Counted from the stretch's first letter, positions 54,246 to 64,000 are shown. The stretch is 64,000 bases of DNA from Clostridium tyrobutyricum DSM 2637 = ATCC 25755 = JCM 11008 (GCF_000359585.1 NZ_APMH01000010.1:61545-125544), one strand, 5' to 3'. A program made the numbers and translations. The notes: a model not told the origin generated them from the sequence alone.

Positions 54246-54262
54246 GGTCAAAGAAGGTCAAA
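54246..54262 (+). promoter_or_regulatory. CtsR operator
   Basis: GGTCAAAGAAGGTCAAA is an exact match to the CtsR heptad direct repeat (RGTCAAANANRGTCAAA). It lies 20 bases upstream of the clpB start and indicates heat-shock derepression through CtsR. Confidence 0.92.
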
Positions 54263-54282
54263 ACATTGAGGAGGTTTTGAAA

Positions 54283-56874
54283 ATGGATATAGATAAACTT
54301 ACAGTAAAGGTACAACAATCGTTGAATAATGCACAGCTTGCAGCTGTTAAACATAACCATCAACAAGTTGATGCAATCCACCTGTTTTCTGCATTGATTT
54401 CGGAAGATGATGGGTTGATCCCCAATATATTTGAAAAGATGGGAGTAAACATTGATTCACTTAGAAGAGAAACAGAAAATGTTTTGGATAAAATGCCTAA
54501 GGTTCTAGGAGAAGGAGCTCAAAATTCTTCTGTATATGCTACGAGAAGATTTGAAGAGATTCTTGTTAAATCTGAAAAAATAGCCAAGAAATTCAAGGAT
54601 TCATATATAAGTGTAGAACATGTAATGATGGCAATCATGGATATACATTCAAGTGATGTTGACAGTATATTAAATAGATTCAATATAAATAAAAAAGATT
54701 TTTTGGAGGTACTTTCAAAAGTTAGAGGAAATCAGACGGTAGATACCCAGGACCCTGAAGGAACTTATGAGGCTCTTGTAAAGTATGGAAGAAACCTTGT
54801 AGAAGAAGCAAAAAAGCACAAATTGGATCCTGTAATAGGAAGAGATGAGGAAATCAGAAGAGTAGTTAGAATTCTTTCAAGAAGGACAAAGAACAATCCA
54901 GTACTTATAGGAGATCCTGGCGTTGGTAAAACAGCAATAATAGAAGGATTGGCTGAGAGAATAGTAAGAGGGGATGTTCCTGAAGGGCTAAAAGACAAGA
55001 TAATATTTTCTTTAGATATGGGTGCACTTATTGCAGGTGCTAAATTCAGAGGGGAATTTGAAGAAAGATTAAAAGCAGTATTAAAAGAAGTTGAAAAAAG
55101 CGAAGGAAAGATAGTACTTTTCATAGATGAGATACACACTATAGTTGGAGCAGGAAAAACAGAAGGATCAATGGATGCAGGAAACTTGATAAAGCCAATG
55201 CTGGCCAGAGGGGAGCTTCACTGTATAGGTGCTACTACATTTGATGAGTACAGAAAATATATAGAAAAAGACAAGGCTCTAGAGAGAAGATTCCAGCCTG
55301 TAATTATAGATGAGCCTTCTGTAGAAGATTCCATATCAATACTGAGGGGACTTAAAGAAAAATTTGAAATATACCACGGTATAAGAATACATGATTCTGC
55401 AATTGTTGCTGCTGCAAAGCTCTCGGATAGATATATAACTGACAGGTATCTTCCAGACAAGGCCATAGACCTTATCGATGAGGCTTGTGCAAAGATAAGA
55501 ACTGAAATTGACAGTATGCCAGTAGAAATGGATACGGTAAAGAGAAAAGTATTCCAACTTGAAATAGAAAAAGAAGCACTTTCAAAAGAACAGGATGAAT
55601 CCTCTAAAGAGAGACTCAAATATGTAGAAAAAGAACTTAGCAACTTAAAGGACAAGGACAAACAACTTACTGCCAAATATGAAAAAGAAAAAGGCGGTAT
55701 AACAGAGATAAGAAATCTTAAAGAAAAATTGGATGATGCAAGAGGCCAGATTGAAAAAGCTGAAAGGGAATATGATCTGAATAAAGTAGCGGAATTAAAA
55801 TATGGAGTTATTCCCGAACTTGAAAAGAAAATAGAAGAAAAAGAATCTACCATAAAGAAAAATGACGAAAATGCAATGTTGAAAGAAGAGGTTACAGAAG
55901 AGGAAATTTCTGAAATAGTATCAAAGTGGACTGGAATACCTGTTGCGAAATTAGTAGAAGGGGAAAGAGAAAAACTTGTAAAATTAGATGAGGAATTATC
56001 GAAAAGAGTAATAGGACAGAGTGAAGCAGTTACTGCTGTTTCAAATGCAGTTATAAGAGCAAGGGCTGGCATGAAGGACCCAAAGAGACCTATAGGATCA
56101 TTTATATTCCTTGGACCTACTGGTGTAGGTAAGACTGAACTTGCAAAAACTCTTGCAAGAACACTATTTGACAGTGAAGACAATATTATAAGAATAGATA
56201 TGTCGGAGTATATGGAAAAGTATTCAGTATCCAGATTAATAGGAGCACCTCCAGGATATGTAGGATATGAAGAGGGAGGACAGCTTACGGAAGCAGTTAG
56301 AAGAAAACCATACAGCGTAGTTCTCTTTGATGAAATTGAAAAGGCACATGAAGATGTGTTCAATATCTTTCTTCAAATACTTGATGATGGAAGACTTACA
56401 GATAATCAGGGAAAAGTAGTGGACTTTAAAAATTGTATTATAATAATGACATCAAATATAGGAAGCAGCTATTTACTTGAGAATAAAGAAAATGATGTAA
56501 TAGATAAGAATATAAAAGACAGAGTAATGAATGAAATGAAGTCAAGATTCAAACCTGAATTTCTAAATAGGTTGGATGATATAATAATGTTTAAGCCATT
56601 AAGTACAAATGAGATAGAATCAATAATAGATATATTCCTTCAGGATATTAAAAACAGACTTAAGGAGAAAAATATATCCATAGAAATAACCCATGCTGCA
56701 AAGCAAGTTATGGCGAAAGAAGGATATGATCCTGTATATGGAGCAAGACCTCTTAAAAGATATATAGAAAATACCCTTGAAACTTCAATAGCCAGGAAGA
56801 TAATAAAAGGAGAAATTCATGAAGGGTCCAATGTAGAAGTAGACTTTAAGGATGGAACCTTTGAAATTAAGTAG
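54283..56874 (+). CDS. clpB: ATP-dependent disaggregase ClpB
   Basis: A 863-residue Hsp100 chaperone. Clp-N domain (about 1-145), first AAA ring with GDPGVGKT, middle coiled coil (about 405-520), second AAA ring with GPTGVGKT and the C-terminal domain. It pulls polypeptides out of aggregates together with DnaK. The middle domain rules out ClpC, and no ClpP loop motif was noticed. Start ATG at 54283 with GAGGAGG eight bases upstream; a TTG at 54277 is too close. The CtsR box sits over the promoter region. Confidence 0.95.
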   Translation: MDIDKLTVKVQQSLNNAQLAAVKHNHQQVDAIHLFSALISEDDGLIPNIFEKMGVNIDSLRRETENVLDKMPKVLGEGAQNSSVYATRRFEEILVKSEKIAKKFKDSYISVEHVMMAIMDIHSSDVDSILNRFNINKKDFLEVLSKVRGNQTVDTQDPEGTYEALVKYGRNLVEEAKKHKLDPVIGRDEEIRRVVRILSRRTKNNPVLIGDPGVGKTAIIEGLAERIVRGDVPEGLKDKIIFSLDMGALIAGAKFRGEFEERLKAVLKEVEKSEGKIVLFIDEIHTIVGAGKTEGSMDAGNLIKPMLARGELHCIGATTFDEYRKYIEKDKALERRFQPVIIDEPSVEDSISILRGLKEKFEIYHGIRIHDSAIVAAAKLSDRYITDRYLPDKAIDLIDEACAKIRTEIDSMPVEMDTVKRKVFQLEIEKEALSKEQDESSKERLKYVEKELSNLKDKDKQLTAKYEKEKGGITEIRNLKEKLDDARGQIEKAEREYDLNKVAELKYGVIPELEKKIEEKESTIKKNDENAMLKEEVTEEEISEIVSKWTGIPVAKLVEGEREKLVKLDEELSKRVIGQSEAVTAVSNAVIRARAGMKDPKRPIGSFIFLGPTGVGKTELAKTLARTLFDSEDNIIRIDMSEYMEKYSVSRLIGAPPGYVGYEEGGQLTEAVRRKPYSVVLFDEIEKAHEDVFNIFLQILDDGRLTDNQGKVVDFKNCIIIMTSNIGSSYLLENKENDVIDKNIKDRVMNEMKSRFKPEFLNRLDDIIMFKPLSTNEIESIIDIFLQDIKNRLKEKNISIEITHAAKQVMAKEGYDPVYGARPLKRYIENTLETSIARKIIKGEIHEGSNVEVDFKDGTFEIK

Positions 56875-56892
56875 AGAGCCCAAATCTTTGAA

Positions 56893-56933
56893 AATAATGT
56901 TCTTTCTTTGTATAGAAAGGACATTATTTTTTT
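56893..56933 (+). terminator. Intrinsic terminator after clpB
   Basis: Stem AATGTTCTTTCT paired with AGAAAGGACATT, then ATTTTTTT. Confidence 0.9.
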
Positions 56934-57200
56934 ATAGTTGTTTTGTAAACCATAGCATTGTTAAGTTATTTTCAGCTACAGCTATTATTTTAATAATAAC
57001 ATTGATGTAATTATGTTATTTTAACCAAAAGAAAATCATATTAATTTTGAATAAATGGATATATTATAATATAATATTAAAAGGAAGTTCAGGTTGTATA
57101 TTATACAACATCTATTTTTTACTCATAATTGTAGTTTTTTTAACAATCATAATGGAAGTTAATTATTAAATTTTATATAATTTATGAAAGGGTGGTTTTT
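56934..57200 (+). promoter_or_regulatory. Upstream region of the CoA-transferase gene with a 17-bp palindrome
   Basis: GTTGTATATTATACAAC (57093-57109) has 8-bp perfect arms, of a shape used by GntR- or TetR-type repressors, about 90 bases before the start codon. Two AT-rich -10 candidates flank it. No other element noticed. Confidence 0.4.
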
Positions 57201-58502
57201 ATGAGTTTTGAGGAATTGTATAAGAGTAAAGTTGTTAGTGCAGATGAGGCAGTATCTCACATAAAATCTGGAGACAAAATAGTATTTGGACATGCATGTG
57301 CTGAGCCGCAGGTACTTCTTAATGCTTTAGTAAAGAATAAAGAGAAGTATAAAAATGTTGAATTATATCACATGATACCAAAAGGTGAAACTAATTATGC
57401 AGAACCAGGAGTAGAAAAGTATATTCATGATAATTCATTTTTTACAGGAAAAGGTACAAGCGAAGCAATTCAAGAAGGAAGAGCTGATTTCATCCCTGTA
57501 TTTTTCAGTGAAATACCAAGATTGTTTAAAAAAGGATATATTCCAGTAGATGTAGCACTTATTGAAGTAAGTAAACCTGATGAACATGGATATTGTAGTT
57601 TTGGAGTATCAAATGATTACATTCATGCAGGAGCAGAATGTGCAAAACTTGTAATTGCAGAAGTTAATGAGAATATGCCAAGAGTGTTTGGAAATAACTT
57701 CATACATGTGTCTGACATAGATTACATAGTAGAGAGTTCACGCCCGGTTGTTGAAATGCAGCCTTCCAAAATTGGAGATGTAGAAAAGGCAATAGGTAAA
57801 TACTGTGCATCACTTGTAGAAGATGGATCAACCCTACAACTTGGTATAGGTGCAATTCCTGATGCAGTACTCTTGTTCTTGAAAGATAAAAAGGACCTTG
57901 GAATACATTCAGAAATGATATCAGACGGTGTAGTAGAATTGGTAAAAGCAGGAGTAATTACAAACAAGAAAAAGACTCTCCATCCAGGAAAGATAGTTGT
58001 CACATTCCTAATGGGAACAAAGAAATTATATGATTTTATAGATAATAATCCAGAAGTAGAATCACATCCTGTAGATTATGTAAATAATCCTACGGTTATA
58101 ATGAAAAACTGTAAGATGGTTTGCATAAACTCATGCGTTGAAATTGATTTAATGGGACAAATATGTTCTGAAAGTATAGGACTTAAGCAGATAAGCGGAG
58201 TAGGTGGACAAATTGATTTTACAAGAGGAGCAAGTATGGCTGAAGATGGAAAGTCAATTATTGCAATACCATCTACTGCAGCTCATGGAAAAGTTTCAAG
58301 AATAGTTCCATTCTTAAATCAAGGTGCAGCAATTACTACTTCAAGAAATGATGTTCATTATGTAATAACTGAGTATGGTATTGCACAACTTAGAGGTAAG
58401 ACATTAAAACAAAGAGCTAGAGAACTTATAAAAATCTCTCATCCAAAATTCAGAGAAGGATTAATGGCTGAATTTGAAAAAAGATTTGGATGTAAATATT
58501 GA
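57201..58502 (+). CDS. 4-hydroxybutyrate/butyrate-type acetyl-CoA:CoA-transferase
   Basis: A 433-residue family I-like CoA-transferase of the acetyl-CoA hydrolase/transferase group (Cat2-like). The catalytic Glu lies in GIHSEMISDGVVELVKAG and the oxyanion and CoA-binding glycines in LQLGIGAIPDAV and ISGVGGQIDFTRGA. Such enzymes move CoA between acetate and 4-hydroxybutyrate, butyrate or similar acids in clostridial fermentation; which acid is used cannot be told from sequence. Start at 57201 with AAAGGGTGG upstream; a GTG at 57192 overlaps that site. Monocistronic. Confidence 0.88.
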   Translation: MSFEELYKSKVVSADEAVSHIKSGDKIVFGHACAEPQVLLNALVKNKEKYKNVELYHMIPKGETNYAEPGVEKYIHDNSFFTGKGTSEAIQEGRADFIPVFFSEIPRLFKKGYIPVDVALIEVSKPDEHGYCSFGVSNDYIHAGAECAKLVIAEVNENMPRVFGNNFIHVSDIDYIVESSRPVVEMQPSKIGDVEKAIGKYCASLVEDGSTLQLGIGAIPDAVLLFLKDKKDLGIHSEMISDGVVELVKAGVITNKKKTLHPGKIVVTFLMGTKKLYDFIDNNPEVESHPVDYVNNPTVIMKNCKMVCINSCVEIDLMGQICSESIGLKQISGVGGQIDFTRGASMAEDGKSIIAIPSTAAHGKVSRIVPFLNQGAAITTSRNDVHYVITEYGIAQLRGKTLKQRARELIKISHPKFREGLMAEFEKRFGCKY

Positions 58503-58552
58503 TTAGCTTTCTCAAAAGATATTTTTAAATAAATACTTTAATATAATTACGC

Positions 58553-58600
58553 AAATAAGAAATGGTGAATTCAAATATTTGAATTCACCATTTCTTATTT
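58553..58600. terminator. 48-bp perfect palindrome, bidirectional terminator
   Basis: 24-bp arms without spacer: AAATAAGAAATGGTGAATTC continuing to the centre at 58576/58577. It lies between the convergent CoA-transferase and gatD genes, with T-rich ends on both strands. Confidence 0.85.
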
Positions 58601-59335
58601 CTATTTATCCTTTGTTTCTCTATATATTATAAATTCTTTTGCCTTGGTTTCCAAACTGTCATTTAAAGGCTCTAACTCTATATCTTTTCCATACTTGTTA
58701 AAAAGAGCAGTTTTTATAAATCTATCTGCCAATTCAGGATTTTTCGATAGGAGAGAACCATGAAAATAACTTCCAAAACAATTTTTATATACGCAACCTT
58801 CATAGCCATCTTCACCGTTGTTTCCATATCCCTTAAGCACTTTTCCAAGGGGCTCCAAATTTCCTATATAGGTTCGTCCAGAATGATTTTCAAAACCTAC
58901 ATAAGTTTCATTGAATTTATCATTGTGAATTACAGTATTACCTATAAAACGTTTTTTACCACCTTCTGTATAGATGTCTATTACATCCAATCCTGAGAGT
59001 TTTTCACCTTTTGGAGTAGTATAATATTTTCCAAGAAGTTGATAACCACCGCATATGGATAAGAATACACGATTATTTTCAATATACTCTTTTATGGCAT
59101 CTTTTTTATTTTCTATTAAATCCTGTGACACTATGGACTGTTCGTAATCCTGACCACCTCCAAAAAAGGTAATATCATATTTTTCCCATTGAAATGGATC
59201 ACCTACAGATATATTTTCCACATTTATATCTATACCTCTTTTTTCTGCTCTGTACTTTAATATGCGTATATTTCCAACATCCCCGTATACATTCAACAAG
59301 TCAGGATATAAGTGACATATATTAAGTTCCATCAT
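58601..59335 (-). CDS. gatD: Lipid II isoglutaminyl synthase, glutaminase subunit GatD
   Basis: A 244-residue class I glutamine amidotransferase of the CobB/CobQ type. The catalytic Cys95 (LSICGGYQLLG) and His in SYFHGSLLSKNP are present. With MurT it amidates D-Glu in the lipid II stem peptide to isoglutamine, as needed for cross-linking. It follows murT by 14 bases in the same direction, as in other Firmicutes. GGGAG upstream; two adjacent ATG codons could serve. Confidence 0.92.
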   Translation of the reverse strand: MMELNICHLYPDLLNVYGDVGNIRILKYRAEKRGIDINVENISVGDPFQWEKYDITFFGGGQDYEQSIVSQDLIENKKDAIKEYIENNRVFLSICGGYQLLGKYYTTPKGEKLSGLDVIDIYTEGGKKRFIGNTVIHNDKFNETYVGFENHSGRTYIGNLEPLGKVLKGYGNNGEDGYEGCVYKNCFGSYFHGSLLSKNPELADRFIKTALFNKYGKDIELEPLNDSLETKAKEFIIYRETKDK

Positions 59336-59349
59336 AACACTCCCTTATT

Positions 59350-60672
59350 TTACCATAGCTTTTTTATGTAGCCTTTTGCATTAAGATATTTCCTGAAACC
59401 TATCATAGAAGTATAGGTAGCTAGTACATATACTCTGTTTTCAGCACAGTTTGTTATTTCGTCAGTTAGTTTTTTATATCCTTTGCACATGACAAAATTA
59501 TCTTCTTTAAGACCGGCTACTTTTAGTCTTACCGCCATGTCATATAGTCTTATACCGGAAATCAGTATTTTATCTATGTTTAAAGAAGATAGTTTTTCAA
59601 AATTTACATCCCATATCCATGATACATCACGTCCATCTGCATAATTGTCATTTAAAAGTACAGCAAGATTAAAAACTCTTCCATCAAGGCTTATACTGTT
59701 AATTGCTTCATCATAACCTGCAGGATTTTTTACAAGTATTATTTTGACTTGTTTTCCGGCTACATCAATTACTTCCTGTCTTCCAAAACTACTTTCTTGA
59801 TTTTCAAGAGAATTATGTATTACAGAATCAGGTACATTGCATACCTTTGCTATTGAGTAGGCACATAGGGCATTATAAATATTATATGCTCCAGGTTGAT
59901 TTATGTAGTATTCCTCTCTATTTATTGCAACCAGGGAACCGTCCTGGGATTTGCTCTTTATCTCATCTAAACTGTAGTCGAGTTTTGGTCTTTTATATCC
60001 ACAGTTGTCACAGTAAAAGTCTCCTAGATGACTGTATGTTATGAAATTGTATTTGTAAGGATGTTTACATTTTTTACAAAATTTAGAGTCTGCATTTATA
60101 TCCACCGTTTTGCTTTTCCTTAAACCGCAGTTAAAACCATAGTATATTGTTCTGTTTTGCAGTTCCATGTCACCAAGAAGAGGTTCGTCTCCATTTAGCA
60201 CCAGATTGGCAAGTGGCACTTTTTTTATACCGTCTAAAATTTTGTTTAATGTAGTATAAACTTCACCATACCTATCCAGTTGGTCTCTAAACAAATTAGT
60301 AATACTTATTACCTCGGGAATTACATAATTGGTAAGTAGAGTTAAATTGGCCTCATCACATTCTATAACTGCATAATTGGTTTTGCTGCACTGCTTAAAT
60401 GAAAAATTTTCTACAAAGCAGGATACTATTCCAGGCAGCATATTTGCACCTGTACTGTTTGTTATTACATTTTTACCATCATCTTTTAGCATATTGTATA
60501 TCATGCTTGTAGTGGTGGTTTTTCCATTAGTACCTGTTATAACTATTACTTTGTAGTTTTTACAAAGTGTTTTTAGAACATTTCTATCAAGTTTTAAAGC
60601 TATCCTTCCTGGAAAATTACTTCCACCTTTAAATAGAGCTTTTGAAATCCTTATTATAATTTTTGAGATCAT
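59350..60672 (-). CDS. murT: Lipid II isoglutaminyl synthase, Mur ligase subunit MurT
   Basis: A 440-residue Mur-ligase-like ATPase. P-loop GTNGKTTTTS (about 47-56); a zinc ribbon inserted in the central domain with two CxxC pairs (FCKKCKHPY, YCDNCGYKRP) as in other MurT proteins; and a DUF1727 C-terminal domain. It activates the D-Glu carboxyl group with ATP for amidation by GatD. The ATG at 60672 has no clear ribosome binding site close by. First gene of the two-gene unit. Confidence 0.92.
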   Translation of the reverse strand: MISKIIIRISKALFKGGSNFPGRIALKLDRNVLKTLCKNYKVIVITGTNGKTTTTSMIYNMLKDDGKNVITNSTGANMLPGIVSCFVENFSFKQCSKTNYAVIECDEANLTLLTNYVIPEVISITNLFRDQLDRYGEVYTTLNKILDGIKKVPLANLVLNGDEPLLGDMELQNRTIYYGFNCGLRKSKTVDINADSKFCKKCKHPYKYNFITYSHLGDFYCDNCGYKRPKLDYSLDEIKSKSQDGSLVAINREEYYINQPGAYNIYNALCAYSIAKVCNVPDSVIHNSLENQESSFGRQEVIDVAGKQVKIILVKNPAGYDEAINSISLDGRVFNLAVLLNDNYADGRDVSWIWDVNFEKLSSLNIDKILISGIRLYDMAVRLKVAGLKEDNFVMCKGYKKLTDEITNCAENRVYVLATYTSMIGFRKYLNAKGYIKKLW

Positions 60673-60823
60673 AATGCTGAAAAAAGATTTTATATTAATT
60701 TTTCACACCACCCTTTATTAAAAAACAACACAAATGTTATTTTTAACTCTTAAATATTATAATACAATATCAAGTATGATACAATTATAATAGAGTAATG
60801 TATGCAAATATACTAAAGTAAGG

Positions 60824-61708
60824 ATGTGGTCTGACCTGAGACGTGGATATATCTATTCAATATTGGCCTCTATCATGTTTGGATCGGCAGGAATATTCGT
60901 TAAATTATCATATAATATTGGTTTGGATTCAATTAATATATTAGTAGCTCAGTACATTATTGCTGTTATTATAATGTTCCTGTTTATTTTTATAAGCGAT
61001 AGAAAAAAACTTTTGTTAAATAGAACACAGATATTTCATCTGGCCGTTCTTGGAATATGCGGTAATACCTTTATGACATTATTTTATTATGAGGCTTTTA
61101 AATATTTAAGTGTGGCCATGGTAACAATGCTTTTGTTTACTTATCCCATAATGGTTTTTATATATTCTGTACTGCGTAAAAATGAAAAGGTTACTTTAAG
61201 AAAATTTATTGCCATTTTAATTTCCTTTGCAGGATGTATTATGGGACTTAATATATTTGGTGAGAATTTGAATTACTCAATAAGAGGGGTCATTTTTGGA
61301 TTGTTAAGTGCTGTATTCTATGCTTTTATGAATTTGTACAGTGAAAAGAAATTCAAAGATGTAGATTCAATGAGTATAAATGCCTATTCTACTCTGTTTT
61401 CACTAATAGTACTATTGATATATAGATCACCACATTTTTTATCTGGTGGAAATTTGAATATACACAGTACACTTTACATATTGATGCTTGCTGTGTTCTC
61501 TGAAATAATACCTTTAACGCTTTTATATTCATCTATAAAATATATAGGAGCAGTCAAGACCTCTATAATAGGAAATTTGGAAATACCAGCATCCATTGTT
61601 TTTTCTACCTTATTATTAGGAGAAAATATAAATATAGTACAGATTGTTGGAGCAGTATTTATAGTGTATGCCATCTATATTATAAGGGGGAGAACGTATG
61701 CACATTAA
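60824..61708 (+). CDS. EamA family (DMT) transporter
   Basis: A 294-residue membrane protein with ten predicted helices in two EamA repeats (SIMFGSAGIFVKLSYNIGLD; FGLLSAVFYAFMNLYSEKKF). Substrate unknown. The ATG at 60824 directly abuts AAGTAAGG, giving poor spacing, but no better in-frame start is seen. It overlaps the next gene by 11 bases, so the two are coupled. Divergent from murT-gatD. Confidence 0.87.
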   Translation: MWSDLRRGYIYSILASIMFGSAGIFVKLSYNIGLDSINILVAQYIIAVIIMFLFIFISDRKKLLLNRTQIFHLAVLGICGNTFMTLFYYEAFKYLSVAMVTMLLFTYPIMVFIYSVLRKNEKVTLRKFIAILISFAGCIMGLNIFGENLNYSIRGVIFGLLSAVFYAFMNLYSEKKFKDVDSMSINAYSTLFSLIVLLIYRSPHFLSGGNLNIHSTLYILMLAVFSEIIPLTLLYSSIKYIGAVKTSIIGNLEIPASIVFSTLLLGENINIVQIVGAVFIVYAIYIIRGRTYAH

Positions 61709-62570
61709 GCCAATAGGAATGAGAAATATAAAAACAGCCATTTCAGTTATGATATGTATGTCTCTGTCATATGTTTTTAATAGAGAATACATATTTTATG
61801 CAGTAATTGCTTCAATTATAGCTATGCAGAGTTCTGTTTCGGATTCCTTTAAAACAGGTAAAAATAGAATGCTTGGAACTGTAATGGGAGCCGTTTTTGG
61901 AATGATATTTGCATTCATAAGTCCTGGAAATATTATATTCTGTGGTATAGGTGTAATTCTTATAATATACATATGTGATTATCTTGGATGGAAAAAGTCT
62001 GTTGTAATATCCTGTATAGTTTTTCTTGGAATTATGATAAATTTAAATGGTAGAAGTCCTGTAATCTACAGTATGAATAGAATAATAGATACATTTATGG
62101 GCATAGGAGTTGCGGTAATAATCAACTATTTTATATCACCACCAAAGCATGGAAACAAATTGCACAGAGAATATATACTTACTCTGGATAGAGTATTTAT
62201 CATTGTAGAAGATAGATTCTGTTTCAATAATTTTCTGGATTTAAAAAGCATGGATACAGAAATTAAAAAGCTTGAAGAGGCACTCAAACTTTATGTATCT
62301 GAATTTAGAATCAACAAGATAGGATATTCTGGTGAGAAGATAAAAATAATGCTGGATGTATTTAAGGAAATATACATGCATATGAAAATAATAGACTCTT
62401 TTGAAAACATATATGCTTTAAATAATGAAAATAAACAGAAGCTTGAGAAGCTCTTCAAATGCACACTGGAACAAAAAAACATTTCAAAAGTTTCCAATGA
62501 AATAGACATTGTATTCAATTACCATGCACACAAAATACTGGAGAATTTATACATTCTTAAAAGCAATTAA
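61698..62570 (+). CDS. FUSC/ArAE-type aromatic acid exporter family protein (DUF939-like)
   Basis: A 290-residue protein: four to five membrane helices in the first 145 residues (SVMICMSLSYVF, VIASIIAMQSSVSDSFKTGKNRMLGT), then a cytoplasmic helical domain. The QSSV--S---G--R--GT pattern is typical of the fusaric-acid/aromatic-acid exporter group. Start ATG overlaps the upstream gene end; GGGGGAG is the binding site. Cargo unknown. Confidence 0.82.
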   Translation: MHIKPIGMRNIKTAISVMICMSLSYVFNREYIFYAVIASIIAMQSSVSDSFKTGKNRMLGTVMGAVFGMIFAFISPGNIIFCGIGVILIIYICDYLGWKKSVVISCIVFLGIMINLNGRSPVIYSMNRIIDTFMGIGVAVIINYFISPPKHGNKLHREYILTLDRVFIIVEDRFCFNNFLDLKSMDTEIKKLEEALKLYVSEFRINKIGYSGEKIKIMLDVFKEIYMHMKIIDSFENIYALNNENKQKLEKLFKCTLEQKNISKVSNEIDIVFNYHAHKILENLYILKSN

Positions 62571-62667
62571 TTCATGTTAAATTTTTAAAGATTATATTGG
62601 TAATTGCCTTAAATGATAGTATAATAACAATTGTTGTTAAAAATTAATTGATGGAGGACGAATAAAA

Positions 62668-63513
62668 ATGTATCTGCTACTTATAATAAAGGCAATAGTA
62701 ATAGGTATTGTAGAAGGTGTTACTGAATTTTTGCCAATATCATCTACAGGCCATATGATTATAGTAGGTGACTTAATAAATTTTAAGGATCCTACTTATA
62801 GAAAAGCTTATGTAGACATGTTTGAAATTGTTATTCAACTCGGAGCTATACTTGCCATATTAGTTCTTTACTGGAATAAAATATCAGGTTCCTTGAAAAA
62901 TCTTGCTCCAGGAAAATGGGGATTTAAATTATGGTGTAATATAATTATTGCATTCATACCAGCTGCAGTTATCGGATTCCTGCTCGATGATATAATACAG
63001 GCAAAATTATTTAATAGTGTCACAGTAGCTTGTGCACTGATATTTGGTGGATTTCTCATGATATTTATGGAGAAAAAGTATAGAAGGGGAAATAAGACAA
63101 ATAAAATTGAAGATGTAACTACAGGACAAGCTATTAGAATAGGATGTTTCCAGTGCATTGCACTTTGGCCTGGAATGTCAAGATCTGCATCTACAATAAT
63201 GGGAGCATGGACAAGCGGACTTACTAATGTGGCGGCAGCGGAATTTTCATTTATCCTTGCAATTCCGACTATGATAGCAGCAACAGGGTATTCCCTGGGA
63301 AAGGCAATTTTCAAATCAAAAATAATTATGACTTCTCCAGAGGTAATAGCACTGGTAGTAGGATTTGTAGTTTCATTTATAGTTGCATTATTTGTTGTGG
63401 ATGGATTTATAAGCTTTTTAAAGAAAAAACCTATGAGAGTTTTTGCTATATATAGAATCTTCATAGGTATATTGGTATTGATACTGTCATATGCTAATAT
63501 CATTCACGCATAA
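62668..63513 (+). CDS. uppP: Undecaprenyl-diphosphatase
   Basis: A 281-residue BacA/UppP membrane phosphatase that recycles the undecaprenyl carrier for cell-wall synthesis. The active-site motifs EGVTEFLPISSTGH (about 16-29) and PGMSRSAST are present, within eight membrane segments. Overexpression of relatives gives bacitracin resistance. GGAGG precedes the ATG; own terminator follows. Confidence 0.95.
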   Translation: MYLLLIIKAIVIGIVEGVTEFLPISSTGHMIIVGDLINFKDPTYRKAYVDMFEIVIQLGAILAILVLYWNKISGSLKNLAPGKWGFKLWCNIIIAFIPAAVIGFLLDDIIQAKLFNSVTVACALIFGGFLMIFMEKKYRRGNKTNKIEDVTTGQAIRIGCFQCIALWPGMSRSASTIMGAWTSGLTNVAAAEFSFILAIPTMIAATGYSLGKAIFKSKIIMTSPEVIALVVGFVVSFIVALFVVDGFISFLKKKPMRVFAIYRIFIGILVLILSYANIIHA

Positions 63514-63537
63514 AATATAGAAATTACATAGTATAAC

Positions 63538-63576
63538 AATGCCGTTCCAAAAATAAGTTTTGGGGCGGCATTTTAC
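63538..63576 (+). terminator. Intrinsic terminator after uppP
   Basis: Stem ATGCCGTTCCAAAA paired with TTTTGGGGCGGCAT, then TTTTA. Confidence 0.88.
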
Positions 63577-63897
63577 ATGTCTGTCAATACAGGCGCATCA
63601 AATCGTGGATATATCTTATGTTTGTTTAACTCTTTATCATCTAAAGCCAAGTATTAAGTCAATATGAGCAATTAGAACTATAGGATATTGTTTAAACTTA
63701 TCCAAGTGTATCTTTATGTGAAAAAAATAGAAATGAATAGAATTCTGAAGAATGGGTAATATAAATTCATAATATATTGATTTACATTAATGCATTTATA
63801 TAGAAGGATGATATAATAATATTCGTTGTCACGGAAGCGAATCAACAGAAGTTAAATCAACAGTTTTTATTATAAGAAATAAATTAATAAAAAAGTG
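63577..63897 (+). other. Gene-free region upstream of the rRNA promoter
   Basis: About 320 bases without a coding frame. An A/T tract (63880-63895) right before the -35 box could be an UP element. A small inverted repeat ATTCG/CGAAT lies near 63821-63843. Confidence 0.5.
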
Positions 63898-63926
63898 TTG
63901 ACAAACAAAACGCCAGGTGATATACT
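63898..63926 (+). promoter_or_regulatory. Strong sigma-A promoter, probably of an rRNA operon
   Basis: Consensus TTGACA (63898-63903), 17-base spacer, TATACT (63921-63926), preceded by an A/T tract. Confidence 0.9.
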
Positions 63927-63933
63927 ATAAAAG

Positions 63934-64000
63934 CTGTCTGAGTAAGACGGCGGGAAACAAGAATATGAGTGATCCTTGAAAATTAAACAGAGTAAAATAA
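63934..64000 (+). ncRNA. Pre-16S rRNA leader with boxA-like element (runs off the window)
   Basis: Downstream of the strong promoter the sequence ends in CCTTGAAAATTAAACAGAG, which matches the boxA/leader segment found before 16S rRNA genes in clostridia and bacilli (TTTGAAAACTAAACA type). The mature 16S gene is expected just beyond the window. Confidence 0.75.

Noticed and set aside
55218..56363. 381-codon open frame on the minus strand inside clpB
   Set aside because: It is antisense to strongly conserved clpB codons and is Ser/Phe-rich as expected of a shadow frame.
62868..63503. 211-codon open frame opposite uppP
   Set aside because: Shadow of a well-recognised gene, no binding site and low-complexity composition.

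Overview
The window is low-GC, AT-rich DNA with strong GGAGG-type ribosome binding sites and many TTG/GTG starts. Its gene content is that of a strictly anaerobic, solventogenic or acidogenic Clostridium: a 2-enoate reductase-type flavoenzyme, a double-cubane 2-hydroxyacyl-CoA dehydratase-family protein, a 4-hydroxybutyrate/butyrate-type CoA-transferase, acetolactate decarboxylase, MurT/GatD and ClpB under a CtsR box. The species cannot be fixed from the sequence alone; the C. kluyveri / C. ljungdahlii neighbourhood is plausible.

Layout. 1-7.7 kb: the start of an AblB-like acetyltransferase on the minus strand behind a c-di-AMP (ydaO-type) riboswitch and terminator, a DUF202 protein, a secreted subtilase, small membrane proteins, an ABC exporter, a short EAL protein, and a divergent Lrp-type regulator/LrgB pair. 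8-23.5 kb: enoate reductase, two chemoreceptors, a double-cubane protein, a nucleoside-catabolism cluster (KdgT-type permease, cdd, deoB, pdp), a truncated acetolactate synthase remnant, a PLP aminotransferase, acetolactate decarboxylase and a VanZ-like protein. 24-30.3 kb: aspartase, an amidinotransferase/DDAH-type enzyme, an LprI-like lipoprotein, a debris zone with a broken zinc-ribbon gene, then a preQ1-type riboswitch controlling a radical SAM protein and QueT (queuosine precursor salvage). 30.4-39.5 kb: M20 amidohydrolase with a two-gene DUF3100 membrane unit, ilvE, a minimal beta-carbonic-anhydrase-like protein, and fruR-fruK-fruA.

39.5-48 kb is an accessory-looking stretch. It has a REP-associated tyrosine transposase (RAYT, Y1/HUH family) and four near-identical 19-20 bp perfect hairpins built on GGGGACAGTTAACAACTTTT, plus half-units elsewhere in the window. 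One hairpin supplies the stop codon of a rhomboid protease gene and one half-unit lies in frame inside a DUF1232 gene. Two pseudogenes (YgjP-like metallopeptidase; DUF6762-like), a Fur regulator, an HD-GYP protein and a short FtsH homologue lie here too. This RAYT/REP set is the strongest candidate for an under-described system in the window.

48-64 kb returns to ordinary chromosome: RNase H with an N-terminal viroplasmin domain, a divergent XRE-cupin regulator/EmrE-type transporter pair, two tandem XRE-TPR regulators, clpB, a CoA-transferase, the murT-gatD operon, two membrane transporters and uppP. The window ends in a near-consensus promoter and a boxA-like leader typical of an rRNA operon, whose 16S gene should start just beyond position 64000.

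Two genes (kdgT-like at 13809, vanZ-like at 22892) have a good ribosome binding site placed for a codon that is one base away from ATG (ACG and ATC), which is unusual enough to check.
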